Shown here one piece after another: positions 49,401 to 61,400 of a stretch of 64,000 bases of DNA. Made by a program: the position numbers and the translations under genes. The stretch is from Streptomyces calvus (GTDB lineage: Bacteria > Actinomycetota > Actinomycetes > Streptomycetales > Streptomycetaceae), in assembly GCF_006782915.1 (NCBI RefSeq), contig NZ_VCNP01000016.1, forward strand, positions 1-64,000, read 5' to 3'. How positions within the stretch are numbered: position 1 is the first letter of the stretch; the number at the start of each line of letters is the position of its first letter. The notes beneath the pieces were generated by a model. That model was not told the DNA's origin. It searched no databases and was given only the letters and a program-made list of their open reading frames with translations.

Positions 49401-52400
49401 CGTCCCGCCGGCCCTGCGGGGTGTGCCAGACGACGGTGCCCGGAGTGCCGTGGTTGTTGGCGAAGTACGGCTCCGGCAGGTTGAGTTCGGTCCACGGCAG
49501 GGGGATGGGGTCGCTGCCGGGGCCGTAGGCGTTGCGCAGGTGGGTGTAGGACGTGACCGTGCCGAGCCGGCTGTGCGCGAGCGTCCGCGACCAGCCGCCG
49601 CCCGGCGTCTCGGAGAGGTCCATCGAGATGTAGCCCATGGACCGGTGGTCCCGGGTGGCGACGGAGAGGGCGGTCACCCGGTCGTCCGGCTCGGCGGCGG
49701 GCAGCGTGCCGGCGGGGGCCGGGGTGTTGCGGAACCACTGGCCGCGGGGCGCCTGTTTCACCTCGTCCAGCAGCAGGACCATGGAGCGGCCGGGGACGTT
49801 CGGCAGGCGGCCGATGCCGGCCCGGCCGGTGGTGGCCCACACGTCGCGGCCGAGCCGGTCGGCGAGTCCGCGCGGCAGGTCCAGGGGCTCGGCGGCGGCC
49901 CGTTCGACGTGGAGCAGCACCGGCGGCCGGCCGGGGTGGCCGGCCAGGTCGCGGTCGAGGGCCATCAGCTCGTGGAGGACCTCGGGCGGCACGGCACGCG
50001 CGAAGCCGCCGAGTCCGCGCACCACGACCCCGTCCGGCCGGGCGGAGAGCAGCACGAGGTACGGGTCGGGGTCGCCGGACGTGGGCCGCCACGGCGCGGG
50101 CTCGGGCCCGCTGTGGCCGGTGGTGCCGTCGGCGGCGCGGGAGATCCGGCCGGTGCTGCCCGTGTCGAAGTCGGCCGGCAGCGGACGGCCGAGCCAGTTC
50201 CAGCCGCTCGGGCGGCCCTGGCCGTCGGTGAGCCGGAAGTCGGGGTGGAAGGCGCCGCGTTGGGCGAGGTAGTGGGCGGACAGCGCGGCCAGGGTTGCGG
50301 CGCCGGCCGTGACGGGTGCGGTCGCCAGCCGGACCAGGGCGCCGCGCGCCGCGGCGTTCACCGTGTCGGACGGGCCGAGCAGCAGCACCCGGCGGACCAG
50401 GGCGTCCAGGTCCAGGAAGCCGCCGCGCAGGTCGGGGTCGGTGTCCCGGAGCCGGTCCAGCCGTTCCAGCGCGCGGTCGGCCCGCTCGCGGTCGACGCCG
50501 TTCAGGGCGCCCAGGCCGTGGAGCGCGTCGAGGACCGCCTCGCGGTGCCGCTCGGCCTCGTCGGGCAGCACGGTCACGGGCGCGGTGCCGCCCGGGTTCT
50601 GCCCGGCGGTGGGGGCGGCGGACGGGTTCGGCGCCTGCGGCACCGGAGGGCTCGGCAGCTGCGGCAGCGGATGGTTCGGCTCGGCGGCGACGGGCCGGGT
50701 GTGGACGGTCCGGCCGGACGGTCCGGGGCGGTGCGGGAGCACGGCGCGGGTGCCGTCGCGGTCACCGGGTGCGGCGCCGCCGTCGCGGGCGCCGGTGACC
50801 GTCGTCGGCCGGCCCTCGAGTTCGTCGAGCAGGCGCTGGGCGTGCTCGTCGGGGAAGAGGCCGTCGCGGGCGACGTTCTCGCGCAACTCCCGCTCAGTGA
50901 ACGGGTGGATGTTCCAGTACCGGCCCCAGTTGTCCGTGTAGTCCAGCCGCGGGTCGTGGCCGGGCACGTCGTTCAGTGCGAGCTGGGCGCCGCGCATCAC
51001 CTCGTGGAAGGTGTGGTGGTCCACCGTCAGCGACACGGCCAGCATCCCGGCCCGGATCAGGCCGAGGTCCAGGTCGACGCCCCACTGGTCCCGCATCCGG
51101 GCGGCGTGCACCAGGAAGCGGTACGTGGATCCGGCGGTGCCGGTCGCCACCAGACCGCCCGTGTCCTCCGAACGGCCCTGGAAGTCGGCGCTCATCGCGA
51201 TGTCGTGCACCGACCTCGCCGGCATCCAGGTCAGCCCGGAGTCGTTGACCGCGATCCGGCGCTCCGCCTCGCTCAGCGGCGGGCGCGCGTCCTCGGGACG
51301 CGTCCGGATCGTCACCGACCGCTCCAGTTCCTCGACCGCCGCCGCCTTCTCCGCGGCGGACATGTCCGAGGCCTGGATCTCGCCGAAGCGCCGGGTGAAC
51401 TCGGTGTAGGTGTCGCGCTGCCGCCGGCTCGGCCGCTCCGCCGCGATCTGCGGATGCGGTTCCTCGGGGCCGCCGAGCATGGACGGCACGAAGTCCTTGG
51501 AGATGCCCTCGTACAGGAGCGCCACCAGTTCCCGCAGGTTGCCGCTGCGCAGCACCTGCTGCAGCGCCGGGCGGGACGTGCCGACGACGCCCGCCTTGTA
51601 CCTGCTGGTGTCGCCGAACACCGCGAGGTTGCGCGGATGGTCCCGGCGGGCCGTCGCCCACGCGGCGCTCGCCATCTTCCGGTACTCGGCGACCACCGCC
51701 TCGTGCTCGGCCAGGTACGCGCCGAGCCGCTCGTCGAAGGCGGCGGCCTCCTCGGCGTAGCGGATGCGCGCGTGGACCCACGGCGGGGCGTCGCTGTTCC
51801 GGCGCTCCGGGCTGGGCTGCGCGGAACGGCCCGGCGGCCGGGACCGGGCACGCCCGCCACCGGCCGGGGACTCGGAGGTCGTGGGCGCGGCGGTCGCGGT
51901 CCGTGCGGCCGCCGGATCGGTGGTCGTCGCGGCGGTAGTGGTGGTGGTCGCGGGCGCGGTCGTCGTCGGTTCGGTGGTCGTCGCGGGGGTGGTGCCCACC
52001 GGGCGCGCGGGCTCGTCCGGCCGGGCGGGTGCACCGGCGGGCGTCGTACGACCCGGCACTCCCGCACCCGACCCTCCCGGACCCGGCTGACCCGCTCCGG
52101 CCGGCGACACCGCCGGGACCAGCCGGTGGTCGTCGATGTCGACCGTCACGACCCGCCCCTGCGCCGGATCGGTGGCGGCGCGCGCCCGCTTGGCGTCCAC
52201 GGTCAGGGCGAAGTCCCGCACGGTGACGGGCCGCGTGCCGCTCGCTCCGCTCTGGAAGGTCCGCAGCACCTGACCCAGCCTGGCGCCGAGCGCCTTGGCG
52301 ACGGCGTCGGCCCGCCGCTGCCCGCTGCTCCGCGAACGGTTGCCGTACCCGGTGACGGTGACCGTCGGCATCGGCAGGCCGTGCGCGCGGTTCCACAGGC

Positions 52401-55400
52401 CGACGCGGGCGAGCGTCGTGGCCAGGCCGTCGATCGTGCCGGCGTCCGCGTCGGAGAGCGCGTGCTCATGCTCCTCGAACCGGATGGTCCGCTGGTGGCC
52501 GCGCGGCGCGTGGCCGTGCAGCACGACCGTCGTCAGCGGGTTGGCGACCGCCGGTGAACTCTCCGACAGCAGGGCGGCGTTGACCTCGTGCGCCGACTCG
52601 CCCGGCCGCTTGCTGTAGGCGCGGAAGTACCACTCGTCCTTGTGCTCGATGACCGGCGCGGCGGCCCGGATCGCCTCCCGGGCGCGGGCGCGCGCCCCGG
52701 CCGCCTCGCGCACCGCCAGCGCGTGCTCGGGACGGTCCTCGTCGAAGTACCACGGCAGTTGCTCGGCCTCGTGCAGCTCCGCCAGCGCCCTGGCGGCCCG
52801 CGCGAAGCCGTCCAGGCGGGCGGTCGTCGTCCCGTCGGCGCCGTCGCGCCGCGCCTCGGCGGCGCGCTGCTCGGCCGAGCGTGCCAGCCGGCCGAGTTCG
52901 TCCTCGCCGTAGCGGTCGAGGTTCTCGTCGATGACGTCGTCGAGGAGCCCGTCCGGGATGCCGCCGGGCGCGTGGGTGTCGTTCTCCAGCGTGATCTGGT
53001 GGGTGCCGTCCTCACTGGCCAGCACCACCTGCGCGAAGTGGTACGGGGCGTGCGGGCCCACCCGGTCGCCGGGCTTGGCGTGGTTGTGCGTGAACAGCTG
53101 CGCGCCACTGTCGTTCGTGGTGCTGACCGACTGGATCAGGTAGCCCTCGCCGACTGCCGCCCATGCGTACTCGTTGACGCCGATGCGCCGCGCGGCGGCG
53201 GCCAGCGGGGTGCGCAGCGGGTTGTCCGGCGGCTCGTGGCTCAGGGCGCGGCCGTAGCGCTCGCCGGGTGTGGGCGCGCCGATCACGCCGCCGGTGAAGC
53301 GGTGGTCCCGGCCCGTCTCGCGGGCGGCCCAGCGAGGCGTGACGCCGTCGGCGGGGCGGGTGCCCTCGGCGACCTCGGTCAGTGCCTGCGCCAGGTGGTG
53401 GGTGCCGGTGACCTCCCGGCCGTGCAGGCCGTTCACCGGCGCGGTGGTGACCGCGCCGGACGGGTCGCGGAAGGCGATGTGCGACAGGGGCGCGCCGGAC
53501 GCGTCGGCCACCATCCGGGCGAAGTCCCGGGTGAAGGCGTGCTCCGACGTGCCGGACTCCGTCAGGAACTCCGGCTCCACCCGGAACAGCGGTTCGCCGT
53601 AGGAACCGTCGTCCTTCGGCAGCAGCACGCCCACCGACTCGTCGGCCTTCAACCGCACACCGGCCCCGGCCGCAAGTGCCGCCGAGGAGCGTTCGATCGC
53701 CGCGCGGGTGGCGTACACCTGCCGGCTGCGGCCGGTGGCGCCGTCCTCGGGTGCGAGCGTCGCCACGGTGCGGTCCTCGGAGATGTGCAGCGGCGGCCGG
53801 TCGGCCGTGCGGACGGTGCCGTGGTCCTGACGCGGCATCACCAGCGCGGGCGTGTCCGGGCCGGTGCCGTCGTCGGCCCGGACCTCCCCGGCGGACACCG
53901 GGAGCGGCTCCGTGAACAGGACACCGGTGCCGCGCCGGTCGATGACGCCGTAGTCGCGGGTCGTCAGCGGCCGGGCCCGGCGGGCCTCGATCTGCCGTTG
54001 CGCGACGGCCCGGTCGGCCATGCGGTCGAACTCGGCGTCCCCGTCGCTGGTGGACGCGTCACTGACGGCCCCGTCGTCGTCCGCGCCGGGCTCGTCGTCG
54101 GTGCCGAGGTCGCGGGCGCCGGGCAGGCCGCCGTCCGCGGGCGGCTCGGTCGAGGCCCAGCGCGCGCCGGTGTCGCCGGCGCTCAGCTCCAGCACGAGGT
54201 GGCGGGTCCCGGCCGTGGGGTGCGTGGCCACGCCGACCGGCGCCTCGGGGTACCAGACGCGGCGGCCGGTCGTCCCGGCGACGAGGGACGCGACGGTCGC
54301 GGCGTACGCCGGCGGGAGCGCCAGCACGATGTCCGCGCCACGGGGCCGCCGGGCGTCGTACGAGATGAGCATGGCCAGCTCTTCGGGGCTGTCCACGAGG
54401 AAGGTGCGCCCGGGGACGGCGATCTCCACGGCGCGGCCGACCGGGCGGGCGGCGACCAGGTACGGGTTCCGCCACGGCGCGGGCTGCGGCACGACCCGGC
54501 CCCGGCCCCGCACGGCGTACGACTCCAGCTCCGGCACGGGCTGCCCGGGCCCGGTGTAGTCGCGTCCGACGGGGTTGCCGTCGTCGTCGCGCAGCAGGGT
54601 GCCCTCGTCGAGGGCGCCGCGCCCGGTCTCGATCTGCCGCTCGACGAAGTACCGGGCGAGGTCGTCGGCGGTCGCGAGGTCGTCGGAGGAGGCGTCGAGC
54701 GCCAGCGAGCCGAGCAGGTGGAAGTCCGCGGGCCCCGGCCCGGTCGCCCTGTCCATGTGCAGGACCTGACGGGCGAGGCGGACCAGTCCGCTGCGCAGCG
54801 CCTGCTGCGTCTCCCGGCCGCCGGCCTGCTCCACGACGAGGTCGTACACCGCCTCGGAGGTTTCCCGGAGCCGGTCGCGCGGCACGGTCGCCCGGTGCGG
54901 GCCGAACAGCAGGTCCAGCCAGCCCGGGTCGGTCCAGACGGGTGCCTCGTCCTCGTCGTCGGAGTCCGGTTCGGACTCCGACTCGTCGGTCGCCTCCGCG
55001 AGCGGGGACAGGCCGCGGCCGGGCGGCAGCGGCGGCGGCACCGCGCCGTCCGGGCCGGTGTCCGGGCCGGCCGTGGGCAGCGACACCGGGTCGACCCAGG
55101 CGGGCTCGCGGAGTTCCGCCGGGGCGTTGGCGCGGGCGTCGGCCCAGCTCGTGCCCTCCGGCGGGGTGTACAGGTCGACGTTCCCGGCGACCGCGGCCCA
55201 CAGCTGGAGGTGCCGCGGGCGCAGACCGCTCTGCGCGAGGCCGTCGGGGGCCGGCTCGCGGAACGGGCCGAGGAGGCTGCCCGGGGCGTGGAGCCGGTCG
55301 GGGTTGCTCGCGTCGCGTGTCTCGTCCCGCAGGGACAGCTGGTGCGCCAGCTCGTGCGCGAACTCCACCGGCTCGGCGTCGGCCCACCAGGCCCGCTGGT

Positions 55401-58400
55401 TCATGGGCCGGTCCCGGTCGACGAGGTCCACCGTCAGGTGGGGGTCCTCGTCCGGCGCGACCCGCTCGACGGTGACGTGCAGCCGGTCACCGCCGGGCAG
55501 CCGGTGCCCCGGCCGGTTGTAGAACTCCTCCACGCCCTGGAGCACCCGCTCCATCACCGCGTCGGTGTCGGTCCGTTCGTCGTCGCCGCGCAGGGCGAGG
55601 CGCACGGTCAGGTCGGTGACGTTCTCGCCGCCGTACGTGAAGCGCCGGACGTCGAAGGCCGACCGCACGACGAACCGCGGCCGGTCGTCGAGGCGGGCGC
55701 GGGGCGGTGGCGCGGTGGGGGACGTGTCACCGGGCGCGGCGGGGTCGGCGGCCTCCCGCAGCGGGATGCGCAGGGCCGTGTCGCCGTCGTCCTCCGGCAC
55801 GACGTACAGGTCAGAGGAGTCCGCCACGATCCGGTGCGGCGTCACGTCGTGGCCGAGGTCGGCCATGACGACCGCGAGGGTGTCCATGTTGGCGACGCGG
55901 CCGATCCAGCCGCTGTCGCCGCGCAGGAGCGTGCCGGTCGCCTCGTGCACGAAGTCGTGGCCGAAGCGCGTCCATCCGGTCGGCGGGATCTCCTCCCCGC
56001 CGGGGAGCCGGATGTGCCCGGTGTCGGCGACCTCGTAGGTGAAGGGTGCGGAGCGGGACTCGGCGACCCGCGTGTAGGTGAACCACCGGTTGGGCCGCGG
56101 CTCCGCGGTGCCCGGCGTGCCGTCCACGATGCCGGTGTCCGTCGCCTCGGCCGCGCCGCGGGCGTCCGCCGCCCTGCCCTTGCCCTTGTCCGCGCCTGTT
56201 CCGGTGGTGGCCGGGGTGTCCGCCGTGGCGGTGTGCTCGGCCGGGGCGGTCGCCGGTACGTCGGTGACGGGGACGACGGCGGCCGGGTCGACGCCGCCGT
56301 AGCGGGGTCGCATGACGGTGACCGGGCGGCCGATCGGCCACTGCTCCGCCACCGGGTCGAGACCGTCGTCGGGCGAGCCGCCGGGCAGGCCTCGCCGGGC
56401 GCCGCGCGGGCCGCGGGTGGCGACCTGCCGGGGGCCGCCCCGGTGGTCGTCGACCGTGATGTCCACGGTGCCGGTGCCCTGGTCGCCGGGGGCCGACCCG
56501 CGGCCGCGCGCCGATTCCCGGTCGACGGTGATGGCGTCGGCGGTGAGGTGCGGTAGCGGTGTGCCGTCCTGGAGCGCTCCGAGCGCCTCGGCCAGCTCCT
56601 GCCGGAACGAGACCGCGACCGCCTCGGCGCGCGCCTTCGCGATGTCCCGGCCGGTCAGGAGCCCGCCGCGCAGGCCGGTGACCTTGACGTCCGGGAGCGG
56701 CAGCCCGTTGGCGGCGTTCCACAGCGCCGTCCTCGCCACGATCCCGGCCAGGTACCTCAGGGGGTGCTTGGCACTGTCGGGCGTCTGCTGGGCGCCCTTG
56801 TCGAAGGAGATGGTCACCGGCAGTGCCTGCTGGCCGCGGAGCACGACGGCGGTGAGCGGGTTCGCCTCGGCGGAGGGCTTGTCCTCCAGCAGTTCCGCGT
56901 TGGTGTCGTGGGCCGACTCGCCCGGCCGCTGGGAGTACATCCGCATGTACCACTGGTGCTTGCCCGGGATGACGTCTTCGAGCCGGCCGATGCGCTGCGC
57001 GGCGGTGCGGGTGGCGCCCTCCAGTGCCCGCTCGGCGGCGGCGCGCTCCGGGGAGCCGGCGGTCGTGGCACGCATCTCCGCTTGGGCCTGCTTCGCCCGT
57101 ACCAGGGCCAGCGTCAGTTCGAGGTGGTCGCGCAGCTCGGTGAGGAGTTGGTCGTCGCCGGCCTCCTGCCGTCGCTCGATCTCCTCGCGCAGGCGTGCCG
57201 CGGCCTCCCGCAGCTGGGTCAGGTTGCGCGTCCTCAGGTTCGCCTTCGCCTCCGCGCGGTGCCGGGCGTTGCGCTGTGAGGCCCGCGCGTGGTTCTCCAG
57301 GGAGATCTGGTGACTGCCGTCCTCGCTGGCCAGGACCACGGTGGCGAAGTGGTAGCCGAAGTGCGAGCGGCTGGGCGCGGATCGCGGCTTGGCGTAGTTG
57401 CGTTCCAGGCTCGGCTGGTTCTGCGCGCCGGCCGCCGCGACGGACTGGACGACGTAGCCCTCGCCGACGCCGGCCCAGGCGTACTCGTTGACCCCGATCC
57501 GCCTCGCGGCGTCCGACAGGGCGTCACGGCGCGGGTCGACCGGCAGGTCGAGACTGAGCGCGCTGCCGTAGGCGCGGCCGGGCAGCGGGCCGTCCTCGCC
57601 GCCGGTGGGGCGGTCGTCCCGGCGGACGTGCGAGGACGCCCACGCGGGATCGGCCTTGTCCGGCGCGACGTCGCCGTCCGCGATCCGGCCCAGGGCGTCG
57701 GCGAGGTGGTGCGTGCCGGTGACCTCCACCCCGTCGGAGGCGTTGACCGGTGCGGTGGCCACGAGGCCGGTACGGGGATCGCGGAAGACCATGTGGGACG
57801 TGCGGGCGTTGTCGGCCAGCATGTCGGCGAAGTCCCGGCAGACCTCCTCCGAGGACTGCCCGGAGCGGGTCAGGAAGTCCGGCGTCACACGGAACAGCCG
57901 CTTCGTGCCGCCGTCGGGGGTGGGCAGCAGGATGCCGAGGTCCTCGTCGACCCGCAGACGTAGCGCCAGACCCGCCCGCGCCAGATCGACCGAGGCGCGG
58001 GCGACGGCCTCCGCCGTCGCGAAGACCTGCTGCCCGTACGCGCCGTTCTCGACCGCGAGCGTGCGGTCCGAGGAGATCCGCAGCACGGGCCGCTGGGTGG
58101 CGAGTATCTCGTGGTACTGCTGCACGGACAGGACCAGTTGGGGGGCGCCCTCCGTGTCGGCCAGCGCCTGCGGGGTCCGCCAGGTGCCTTGGAGTTCGCC
58201 GGCGGGCTTGCGGAAGAGCACGCCGTCACCGCTGCGGTCCACGACCCCGTAGTCCCTCGTGGTCAGCGGCTCGGGCCGGCGTGCCTCGATCCCGTCGGCG
58301 GGCGCGGACCCGTCCTCGTACAGCTCGACGATGTCCGAGACGTTCGCTTCGCTCGCGCGGTCCGTGTCCGGTCCGACGGAGGTCCATGCCGTGTCGGCGC

Positions 58401-61400
58401 CGTCGGGGACCGGCCCCAGGGTGATGTGGTCGGTGCCGGACCGCCAGTCCGTCGCCGGTCGGGGGCCGTGTTCCGAGTACCAGACCCTGGAGCCCGTCAG
58501 ATCGGCGACGTGCCGGGCCAGGAGCGCGATGTCGCCGTGGGGGAAGGCCAGGACGACATCGGCTCCGGGGGGCCGTGCGGGGTCCCGCGCGACGAGCCGT
58601 GCGAACTCACCGGCGTCGTCCAGGGTGAGCTCGCCGCCGGGCGTCACCAGGTGGACGGCGTCCGCGCCCGCCCGGGCGAGGACGACGTAGGAGTCGCGCC
58701 AGGGCGCGGTCCAGGTGACCAGGCTGCCGTCGTCGCTCTCCACCGCGTACGAGTTCAGGGACGGCACCTGGTCGCCGGTGCCGGTCCAGTTCCGTCCGCC
58801 GCCGGCCTCCGGCGGCAGCCGGGTGCCCTCGTCCAGGGCGGTGTCGTACTGGGTCAGGTAGCCGGCGAGGGCGTCGGCGTCGGCCAGTTCGTCCGGAGAG
58901 GCGCTCAGGGCCAGGGAGCCGAGGAGCAGCAGGTCCCGTCCGCGTACCGGCGTGTCCGGGCCGAGGCCCAGCACCCGCCTGGTCAGGGCGTGCAGTGCGG
59001 CCGGCCCGTCGGGGGCCGTCGCCACGGATGACGGCACCGTCCCGCCCAGCGCGAGTTCCCGCAGGGAATCCACCGTGTCGACGAGTGTCTCGGGCGAGTG
59101 GTCGTGCCTGGCCGCAGGTCCGAAGAGGAGGTCGAGCCAGGTGTCCCGGGCTGCTCCGGGGCCCCCGTCATCGCTGTCGGAGTAACTGCTCTCGTCGTCG
59201 GTGAGAGGGAGTCCGGCTGCCGTGTCGGGTTGGGAGTACCGGGAGCTGGGGGACGGCGGCACGGGGAACGGTCCGTCCTCGGCGCTCTCCGTCTCCAGGG
59301 CCTTGGTGACTCCGGCACCGGAGAGGGTGCTCAGCTCGTACGCCTCCTCCTCCCCGGGGAGCCCCGGGAGGTCGCTGCCGTCCGGGGACGGGGGCAGGGG
59401 AACGGAGGCCGGATCCTGACGCGTGCCCGACGGGGCCGGGCGCGGGGTGGGGGACGAGTCCTGACGCGTGCCCGACGACGGGGCCGGGCGCGGGGCGGGG
59501 GGCGCGGGGGTGCGCGGGAGCAGGGGGACGAAGTCGCCGCCGCGGCGCCGCAGTCGGAGATGGGGTCCGTCGGCGGACGGACCCGGATAGGTGTGGGCGG
59601 TGCCGTTCTCCTCGACCAGGGTGACGGTGGTGCCGGTCACGGCGGCGGCCCACTCGGCCACCGCACGGTCGGCCTCCGGGCCCCACGGCGCCTCGGCGAG
59701 GTGGCGGCGCAGGTGTCCCTCACGGGCCTCCGTGCTCGGCGTGGGCGCGCCGCGGCGGACGTTCATCGGTGGCGGCGTGAAGAGCGAGTCGCGTTCGGCC
59801 GGGGTGCCGGGCAAGCCGTTCAGGCGCATCAGCTGGGCGGGCGATGCCCCGGCGCGGGTGCGCAGCCGTCCCGCCTCGCGGCGGTCCAGGCCGGGCTGCT
59901 CGGCCGCCCGGCGCAGCGCGGTGGACAGCGCGCCGAAGAAGCCGTTGCCGCGGCCGGTGACGGTGCCCTGGGTGTAGGTGGCGCCGTCGGGTGCGGTGAG
60001 CACGCCGTCGCGGGCGAGGCGGTAGTGCGGGCCGGTGCTGTCGGCGGGCGGCGTCCAGGGCGGGGTGGCGTGGCTGCGGTGGACGGGCGGCTTCGCGGGC
60101 TGCTGCTCGCGGGCGGGGCGCGCGGGGTCCGGGTTCGACGTGTCCGTGGACGCGGGGTCCGGGTTCGACGTGTCCGCGGTCGAGGGGGCCGTGGACGCGG
60201 AACGGGCCGGGGCCGGCAGCGGAGTGGCGGCCGGGGGCGGTGTGCCGGGCGGGAGGGCGGCGTGGAAGAAGCCGTCGGCGGTGAACAGCACCGGATCGGC
60301 GGCCGGGTCGACGGCGGACGGGTCGGTGCCGGGCGGGAGGAAGAGCTGTTCGCGGCCCTCACCGGTCACCACGGTGAGCGGGGTGCCCAGGACCCGCGCG
60401 GCGAGGGCGGGCAGCAGGTCGGCGCCGCCGTGGTCGCCGGCCCGCCGCTCCGGCGGAGCCGGGGAGCCGGCCGCGTCCTGCACGCCACGCCGTGTGCCGT
60501 CCTGCGTGGCGTCCTGCGTGGCGTCCTGGCGGGGCTCGCTCGCGAAGGGCCGGGACAGCGCGGCGACGGCTAGCGCGACCCGCTGCCCGGGGTTCGGCCA
60601 GAAGGTCACCGGGAGCCGCCCGAACGCGTCGAACTCGGCCTGCTGCGCGGGAGTGAAGGTCACTCCCGCGGCGTCGATCTCCTCCTGGGTGAAGGTGTCC
60701 GCGACGTCCAGGGCGAGGGCGTCGAGGAGATCCTGGTTGCGGTCCTCGCCGAGCGCCCACGCCAGCCGGTCCCGGGCGGCACCGACGGCCTCGGCGGTGA
60801 CCTCCGGGTCGCCGGGTGCCGCGGTGAAGCGGGCGGCGAGGTCGGGGCCGAGCAGCTTCGGCAGCCTGCCGCGCTGCCCGGCGGCGGCGAGCAGCGCGTG
60901 GAAGAACGAGGCGCCGTCGTGCGGCACGTCGTGCAGTTCGCGCACGGTCACGCCGTCGGGCGAGGTGAGGGTGCGCGGTGTCGAGCCGGTGCCGTCGCTG
61001 ATCCGGTACGGCTCCGGCGCCTCGGACCGCCACTCCGGCTCGGTGTAGTCCTGCGGCAGGTCCGGCACCGTGACCGCGGGCGAACCCTGGTGGTGCGCGG
61101 TGAGGCGGGAGGCGGCGAGGTGCAGCCGGTGGTGGTCCGCGGCGGCGGCGGCGGTGCGCTGCTGCCAGCGGCGCACGTCGTCGCGGGCGGCCTGCCAGGC
61201 GGCGACGGCCGGGGACTCGGCCACCTCCCGCGGCAGGACGGTCGGCCGGTCGGGTTCGCCGTCGCCGAGCGCGGCCTGCTCCTGCGCGCCGAGGCCGAGC
61301 CAGGTCTCGCGGGCCCGCGCCCGGGCGTCGTAGTAGCCCTTCTCGGCGGCGACGAGGTCGTCCGCCGCCTTGGCCTGGTCGTCCCAGGCCGCGGCGACCT

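Larger units (their letters stand above)
37303..58707 (-). repeat. Ten copies of the APW module in the giant protein
   Basis: A module of about 230 residues recurs ten times: a helical start (ARRVLHLGP type), GRDWTG or GLNWDG, then APW-x-PYVV, a DEF-x-L strand-helix and PVVLAVPFA...LARTLGRTVWAHSG. The Trp codons of APW lie at 58699, 54472, 50089, 48169, 45361, 43510, 42001, 40150, 39208 and 37303, all in frame (residues 1767, 3176, 4637, 5277, 6213, 6830, 7333, 7950, 8264, 8899). I do not know the fold; the last part looks Rossmann-like. Eight of the ten bracket the four lonely-Cys domains. Confidence 0.85.

Noticed and set aside
40075..52557. A 4160-residue open frame on the plus strand
   Set aside because: Antisense shadow of the giant gene caused by GC-rich third positions; its composition (Gly, Arg, Val, Gln runs) lacks any recognisable domain, and the opposite strand carries repeated conserved modules.
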